Assembly: GCF_023701745.1 (NCBI RefSeq)
Contig: NZ_JAJOZB010000001.1
Location: 1,990,501 to 2,054,500 of the forward strand
DNA from: Streptomyces sp. RKAG293
GTDB taxonomy: Bacteria > Actinomycetota > Actinomycetes > Streptomycetales > Streptomycetaceae
Direction: 5' to 3'
DNA length: 64,000 bases
The notes below the pieces were generated by a model. The model was not told where the DNA came from, ran no database searches, and saw only the letters and a program-made list of their open reading frames with translations. Shown here piece by piece: positions 59,828 through 64,000 of this stretch (its first letter is position 1; every line of letters begins with the position of its first letter). A program made the position numbers and the translations under genes.

Positions 59828-61191
59828 CGGAGACGGCGGTCGCGGAGCGCGCCCTGGAGCGGCGCCGCGAGCAGCACGGCTGGTATTTCTACGACTGGGC
59901 CAACTCGGTCTTCTCCACGAGTGTGATCACGGTCTTCCTCGGCCCCTATCTCACGGAGGTCGCGAAGGCCGCCTCCGACGCCGACGGCTATGTGCACCCG
60001 CTGGGCATCCCGGTGCGGGCGGGCGCGTACTTCGCGTACACGATCTCCGCCTCGGTGCTGCTGTCGGTGCTGGTGATGCCGCTGGCGGGCGCGGTCGCGG
60101 ACCGTACCGGCCGCAAGAAGCCGCTGATGGGAGCGTTCGCCTATCTGGGCGCGGCGGCGACCGCCGGGATGTTCTTCCTGTCCGGCGACCGCTATCTGCT
60201 CGGCGGCGCGCTGCTGATCGTGGCGAACGTCTCGTACGCGGCGTCCGTGGTGCTCTACAACGCCTTCCTGTCGCAGATCGCGGAGCCGCACGAGCGGGAC
60301 GCCGTGTCGTCGAGGGGCTGGGCCTTCGGGTACGCGGGGGGCGCGCTGATGCTGGTGGCGAACCTCGGGCTATTCCTGGGCCACGACGCCTTCGGCGTGT
60401 CCAAGGGGACGGCGGTGCGCATCTGCCTCGCCTCGGCGGGACTGTGGTGGGCGGTGTTCACGGTGGTGCCGCTGCGCCGGCTGCGGGACCGCCCGTCGCC
60501 ACGCGCCGCCGCCGGCCCGTCCGCCGGCGACGCCGGGTCCGGCGCGCTCGGCCAGGGCTGGCGGCAGCTGGCGGCCACCGCCCGGGACATGCGCCGCTAT
60601 CCGCTGACGCTCGCCTTCCTGCTGGCGTACCTCGTCTACAACGACGGCATCCAGACGGTGATCTCGCAGGCGTCGGTGTACGGCTCGGAGGAGCTGGGCC
60701 TGGAACAGGGCACGCTGATCACCGCCATCCTGCTGGTTCAGGTGCTGGCCGTCGTCGGCGCGCTGGTACTGGGCCGGCTGGCCGCCCGCTACGGGGCCCA
60801 GCGCACCGTACTGGCCTCGCTGGCCGCCTGGACCGTCACCATCGGCGCCGGATATTTCCTTCCCGCGGGTGAACCTGTCTGGTTCTTCGCGCTCGCTGCG
60901 GCCATCGGGATGGTCCTCGGTGGCAGTCAGGCGCTGTCCCGATCGCTCTTTTCCCACCTGGTGCCGCGGGGCAAGGAGGCCGAGTACTTCTCCGTGTACG
61001 AGGTCAGCGACCGGGGAACGAGCTGGCTCGGACCTCTGCTTTTCGGGCTCACGTACCAGCTGACCGGCAGCTATCGTGACGCGATCATCTCGCTGGTGAT
61101 CTTCTTCGCGGTGGGGTTCGTGCTGCTGGCCCGGGTGCCGGTGCGCGCGGCGGTGGAGGCCGCGGGAAATCGCGTCCCGGACACAATTTAG
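59812..61191 (+). CDS. MFS transporter of the UMF1/Atg22-like type
   Basis: From the GTG at 59812 the product has 459 residues; this start overlaps the GDPD gene by 16 nt. It has about 12 helices, with the family start REQHGWYFYDWANSVFSTSVI, a motif A-like ADRTGRKKPLMGAFAYLG, and RGWAFGYAGGALMLVANL. Atg22/UMF1 proteins include fungal vacuolar amino-acid exporters; the bacterial substrate is unknown. It is the last gene before a 313-bp gap leading to rbpA. Confidence 0.9.
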   Translation: MDTAVTETAVAERALERRREQHGWYFYDWANSVFSTSVITVFLGPYLTEVAKAASDADGYVHPLGIPVRAGAYFAYTISASVLLSVLVMPLAGAVADRTGRKKPLMGAFAYLGAAATAGMFFLSGDRYLLGGALLIVANVSYAASVVLYNAFLSQIAEPHERDAVSSRGWAFGYAGGALMLVANLGLFLGHDAFGVSKGTAVRICLASAGLWWAVFTVVPLRRLRDRPSPRAAAGPSAGDAGSGALGQGWRQLAATARDMRRYPLTLAFLLAYLVYNDGIQTVISQASVYGSEELGLEQGTLITAILLVQVLAVVGALVLGRLAARYGAQRTVLASLAAWTVTIGAGYFLPAGEPVWFFALAAAIGMVLGGSQALSRSLFSHLVPRGKEAEYFSVYEVSDRGTSWLGPLLFGLTYQLTGSYRDAIISLVIFFAVGFVLLARVPVRAAVEAAGNRVPDTI

Positions 61192-61504
61192 GTATTGGGG
61201 GTCGCGGGCCGGTAGTGTACGCGGTTGTCCCGCCAGGTTGACCGTTACTGCGCGCCAAAGATACCCAAGCGCCGGGTGACATCTGGTAACAGATGTGACA
61301 AAACGGTCAATGGTGGGTACAAACAGGGGCGGCACGACGGTAGGAAAAAGCGCGGCGCGCAGCGCCCTCCGAGAAAGGGTGGCGGTGGGCGACGGGCGGG
61401 CGCATGTCCCTCAACGGGAATCTTCACCGCCGACCGGACGTTGACCGGATGACGACGACAGCGACACCTGTCCTGTGGGCGACAAAGCCCGGGAGGCACG
61501 ATTC
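61192..61504 (+). other. rbpA upstream region (313 bp)
   Basis: No gene is seen. It contains a perfect inverted repeat ACATCTG-GTAA-CAGATGT at 61279-61296 in an AT-rich patch, which may be a regulator site or hairpin, and a sigma-R-type promoter near the 3' end. The inverted repeat may also terminate the MFS transcript. Confidence 0.65.
61416..61443 (+). promoter_or_regulatory. Sigma-R-type promoter of rbpA
   Basis: GGGAAT (61416-61421) and GTTG (61440-61443) are separated by exactly 18 bp, matching the Streptomyces sigma-R consensus GGGAAT-N18-GTT. It lies about 70 bp before the rbpA start, in agreement with the known oxidative-stress (disulfide) induction of rbpA in S. coelicolor. Confidence 0.9.
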
Positions 61505-61879
61505 ATGAGTGAGCGAGCTCTCCGCGGTACGCGACTCGGGGCCACTAGCTACGAGACCGACCGTGGTATCGATCTGGCACCTCGCCAGACCGTTGAGTAC
61601 GCATGCCGGAACGGACATCGCTTTGAGATGCCGTTCTCGGTTGAGGCCGAGATTCCGTCGGAGTGGGAGTGCCGTGCATGCGGCACCATCGCACTTCTGG
61701 TGGACGGAGAGGGCCCGGAGAAGAAGGAAACCAAGCCCGCGCGCACGCACTGGGACATGCTCATGGAGCGGCGCACGCTCGAGGAGCTCGAGGAGGTGCT
61801 GGCCGAGAGGCTGGCCGTCCTGAGGTCCGGAGCGATGAACATCGCGGTGCATCCGCGCGACAACCGCAAGAGCGCCTGA
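61505..61879 (+). CDS. rbpA: RNA polymerase-binding protein RbpA
   Basis: The 124-residue protein (GGGAGG upstream) matches RbpA throughout: MSERALRGTRLGATSYETDR, the zinc-binding core with YACRNGH and WECRACG, and the C-terminal sigma-interaction helix DMLMERRTLEELEEVLAERL. RbpA binds the beta subunit and HrdB-type sigma factors to stabilise open complexes. Its sigma-R promoter is intact. A hairpin terminator follows at once. Confidence 0.97.
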   Translation: MSERALRGTRLGATSYETDRGIDLAPRQTVEYACRNGHRFEMPFSVEAEIPSEWECRACGTIALLVDGEGPEKKETKPARTHWDMLMERRTLEELEEVLAERLAVLRSGAMNIAVHPRDNRKSA

Positions 61880-61890
61880 CCAACAGGCAT

Positions 61891-61916
61891 CGGGCCCGTG
61901 GTGACACACGGGCCCG
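61891..61916. terminator. Hairpin terminator after rbpA
   Basis: CGGGCCCGTG (61891-61900) and CACGGGCCCG (61907-61916) form a perfect 10-bp stem with loop GTGACA. It lies between convergent rbpA and fxsA and should serve both. Confidence 0.85.
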
Positions 61917-61948
61917 CCCAACACTTCTGCCCCGTGGCGGAGCGCCGA

Positions 61949-62542
61949 TCAGCGCTCTGTCCCGGGGTTTTTGCGGTCCGGGTCCACGACCTCGCCCTGG
62001 ATGACCTCGCCGGGGATGACCTTGCCGTCGGGACGGTGGATCCGGATCTGCTCGTTGGCCACCCGCGCCTGCTGGAACAGATCACCGATCGAGCCGGAGT
62101 CGTAGCTCTTGCGGCGCCCGAGGGCACGGTCCGCCGCCTTGCGCAGCAGCGCGCGGGTCGGCGGGAACAGGCACAGCAGCCCGGCCGCGTCGGAGACGAA
62201 GCCCGGGATCATCAGCAGCAGACCGCCGAGCATGCCCAGCGCCGCCCCGGTCGGCTCGCTCCCTGACGGAGCGATCCCCGGTGCGCCGGGGGTCCCCGGA
62301 GCCCCGGGCTGCATGGAGACCGTCAGGCTGCGCCAGGCGCTGCGCCCGGCCCGCTTCACCGCGAGCGCGCCGAGCACGAACCCGGCCACGAGCAGCAGCA
62401 GGACGGTGAGCCCGCTGGTGGCCGAGGCCACCACGGTCAGCAGCCAGATCTCCAGGACCGCCCAGGCCGCCACCACGAGCGGCGCGAAGGTACGGACGCG
62501 CGAGCGCCGGGGACGGACGGGGGGCGGGGTGCTGGTAGTCAT
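61949..62542 (-). CDS. fxsA: FxsA-family membrane protein
   Basis: The 197-residue protein has the FxsA core: LVVAAWAVLEIWLLTVVASATSG with two membrane helices, then GGLLLMIPGFVSDAAGLLCLFPPTR with the conserved PGF/D and PPTR. An extra Gly/Pro/Thr-rich insertion (about 78-95) separates the helices. The C-terminal RIHRPDGKVIPGEVIQGEVVDPD is a short beta repeat typical of actinobacterial members. FxsA relieves phage T7 exclusion by F plasmid in E. coli; its natural role is unknown. Confidence 0.9.
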   Translation of the reverse strand: MTTSTPPPVRPRRSRVRTFAPLVVAAWAVLEIWLLTVVASATSGLTVLLLLVAGFVLGALAVKRAGRSAWRSLTVSMQPGAPGTPGAPGIAPSGSEPTGAALGMLGGLLLMIPGFVSDAAGLLCLFPPTRALLRKAADRALGRRKSYDSGSIGDLFQQARVANEQIRIHRPDGKVIPGEVIQGEVVDPDRKNPGTER

Positions 62543-62648
62543 ACGGTCAATTGTGCCTGGGCCCGGATAAAGCCACGATCACCGGCGGACATCGCCGATC
62601 ACGCCCGACCGGATCGCACCCCGCCGGAACGCCCCGACCCGACCACCG

Positions 62649-63440
62649 TCAGCGGGACGAGCGGCCGAAGACCCGGCTCGCCCGGGAGCCCACACCCCAG
62701 GCGGTGACCCGCCACAGCGCCTCGACCACGATGTTGCGGCTCATCTTGCTGTCGCCGCGCTCGCGCTCCACGAAGGTGATGGGGACCTCGACGACGTGGA
62801 AGCCGGCCTTGACCGTGCGCCAGGCCAGGTCGACCTGGAAGCAGTAGCCGGCCGAGGCCACCTCGTCCATGCCCAGACCCGTCAGGGTCTCCTTGCGGAA
62901 GGCCCGGTAGCCGCCGGTGACGTCACGGATGGGCACGTCCAGCAGGATCCGCGAGTACGTGCTGCCGCCGCGCGAGAGGAACTCGCGGGACTTGGGCCAG
63001 TTGACGACCCGGCCGCCGGGGATCCACCGGGAGCCGAGGACCAGGTCCGCGCCCTTGAGGGCGGTCAGCAGCCGGGGCAGCTCCTCAGGCTGGTGCGAGC
63101 CGTCGGCGTCCATCTCGACGAGGACGCCGTAGCCCTGGTCGATGCCCCAGCGGAAGCCAGCCAGGTAGGCGGCGCCGAGGCCTTCCTTGCCCTGCCGGTG
63201 CAGCACATGGACGTGATCGTCACCCGAGGCCAGTTCGTCGGCGAGCTTGCCGGTGCCGTCGGGGCTGTTGTCATCGGCGACCAGGATGTGCGCCCCGGGT
63301 ACCGAGGACCGGACCCGGGCCACGATCGGCTTGATGTTCTCGGCTTCGTTGTAGGTCGGGATGATGACCAGAACCGTGCCGAGCGGACCGAAGTCCCTCC
63401 CCTGGACTCCGTCATGGGAAACCCCACCGCCCTCGTTCAC
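62649..63440 (-). CDS. ppm: Polyprenol-phosphate mannosyltransferase (Ppm synthase)
   Basis: The GTG at 63440 (AAGGGG upstream) gives 263 residues. This GT2 enzyme has VLVIIPTYNEAENI, ILVADDNSPDGTG, the DxD-type EMDADGSHQPEELP, GSRWIPGG and the Ppm-specific VEVPITFVERERGDSKMS. It transfers mannose from GDP-mannose to a polyprenyl phosphate for protein O-mannosylation and lipoglycans. The start overlaps the stop of lnt (GTGA), so the two are coupled; in mycobacteria the same two activities are fused in Ppm1. Confidence 0.93.
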   Translation of the reverse strand: MNEGGGVSHDGVQGRDFGPLGTVLVIIPTYNEAENIKPIVARVRSSVPGAHILVADDNSPDGTGKLADELASGDDHVHVLHRQGKEGLGAAYLAGFRWGIDQGYGVLVEMDADGSHQPEELPRLLTALKGADLVLGSRWIPGGRVVNWPKSREFLSRGGSTYSRILLDVPIRDVTGGYRAFRKETLTGLGMDEVASAGYCFQVDLAWRTVKAGFHVVEVPITFVERERGDSKMSRNIVVEALWRVTAWGVGSRASRVFGRSSR

Positions 63441-64000
63441 TGCTGCCCCTTCGATTTTGTGGCTTCGCGCCTGCCGAGCGCGATGGCGACAGCGCAGGAC
63501 AGAATCCCCACCATAGCGAGAGTCCACTCGGGAACCGTACCGACGCGGTCGGCCACGGTGAGCTCGTCGCGCAGCGGGATCCGGGCACTCAGGACATCCT
63601 GGGTGAATTCCTTCGTGCGCTGCTCAATGGTGCCGTCGGGGGCCACCACCGCGCTGATGCCGCTGGTCGCGGCGGTGACGATGGCGCGGCCGTGTTCGAC
63701 GGCCCGCAGCCGCGACATGGCGAGCTGCTGCTCGGGCTGTCCGGTGCGGCCGTACGTCGCGTTGTTGGTCTGGACGATGATCGCGCGCGCCCCGGCCTTC
63801 ACGGTGTCGTGCACGATCTCGTCGTAGGCGACCTCGAAGCAGATGACGTCGCCGAGCGTGGCGGGGCCGATCTTGAGGACGCCGGTGTTCCTGCCCGGGT
63901 AGAAGTCCCGCGGGATCTGGTCGAGCCGGTGGATGACCTTGGTGAGCTCGGTGCGGAAGGGCACGTACTCACCGAACGGCACCGGGTGCTGCTTGGTGTA
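63437..64000 (-). CDS. lnt: Apolipoprotein N-acyltransferase, C-terminal part (runs off the right edge)
   Basis: The visible 187 residues include the nitrilase-type Lys in TKQHPVPFGEY, the catalytic Cys in GDVICFEVAYDE, and NNATYGRTGQPEQQ, followed by a final hydrophobic helix (about 20 residues) and basic tail EATKSKGQQ. The catalytic Glu and N-terminal membrane region are beyond the window. Lnt adds the third acyl chain to lipoproteins. The frame stays open to the window end, and the downstream ppm overlaps its stop. Confidence 0.93.
   Translation of the reverse strand, partial: YTKQHPVPFGEYVPFRTELTKVIHRLDQIPRDFYPGRNTGVLKIGPATLGDVICFEVAYDEIVHDTVKAGARAIIVQTNNATYGRTGQPEQQLAMSRLRAVEHGRAIVTAATSGISAVVAPDGTIEQRTKEFTQDVLSARIPLRDELTVADRVGTVPEWTLAMVGILSCAVAIALGRREATKSKGQQ

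Overview
The window is chromosomal DNA from a high-G+C actinomycete, almost certainly a Streptomyces or close relative. Support comes from the very strong G/C bias at codon third positions, the frequent GTG starts with GGAGG-type ribosome sites, a conservon-type cvn operon, rbpA behind a sigma-R-type promoter, a c-di-AMP riboswitch ahead of a LysM/M23 wall hydrolase, and separate lnt and ppm genes. I count about 60 genes or gene remnants. I see no rRNA, tRNA, CRISPR array, prophage or complete insertion sequence.

Layout. 1-6.5 kb: the tail of one ABC exporter half and a complete second half, closed by a 168-bp MITE-like element and a terminator; then a YdjM-type membrane hydrolase, a DEAD/DEAH helicase and acyl-CoA thioesterase II. 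6.5-13.5 kb (minus strand): a DUF6397-like protein and an operon MHYT sensor - CvnA - CvnB - CvnC - CvnD, followed by a second Roadblock protein. 13.5-21 kb: ynfA and a methyltransferase with nearly abutting divergent starts, a deletion scar joining an alpha/beta-hydrolase remnant to a PadR remnant, small unknown genes, a CoA-disulfide-reductase-like flavoprotein, a DUF4032 protein and a frameshifted gene. 21-31 kb: NADAR and MOSC proteins, a secreted phytase-like esterase, an ABC permease coupled to a large hydrolase-ABC ATPase fusion, a SnoaL-like protein, an LAETG surface protein, succinate-semialdehyde dehydrogenase, and a luciferase-like oxidoreductase.

31-44 kb: an MBL hydrolase, a secreted phosphoinositide phospholipase C, a DHA2 efflux pump divergent from a GntR-TetR hybrid regulator, a secreted GH87 alpha-1,3-glucanase with two discoidin domains, a HATPase anti-sigma-like protein, DUF1232 and small membrane proteins, a BrkB/YihY protein and a D-Ala-D-Ala carboxypeptidase. 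44-52 kb: a short second Rho factor with a degenerate primary RNA site, an MFS-TetR operon behind two palindromic operators, a phytanoyl-CoA dioxygenase-like protein, a large LuxR-type ATPase regulator, a cupin, and the M23 peptidase with its riboswitch. 52-64 kb: a two-domain GNAT, a uridine-kinase-like protein without a P-loop, a small membrane protein plus an FtsK-like ATPase, a MocR/YczE divergent pair, a GDPD and MFS transporter, rbpA, fxsA, and ppm-lnt running off the window end.

Much of the content concerns the cell envelope and transcription control: wall hydrolases, sortase substrate, lipoprotein and polyprenol-mannose enzymes, BrkB, several efflux pumps, plus RbpA, Rho-like, LuxR, MocR and hybrid regulators. 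The items most worth a second look are the Rho paralogue, the MHYT-coupled cvn operon, the hydrolase-ABC fusion, the FtsK-like ATPase lacking its Walker lysine, and the deletion scar at about 15.13 kb. Family names are from recognition of motifs by eye; no database search was run.
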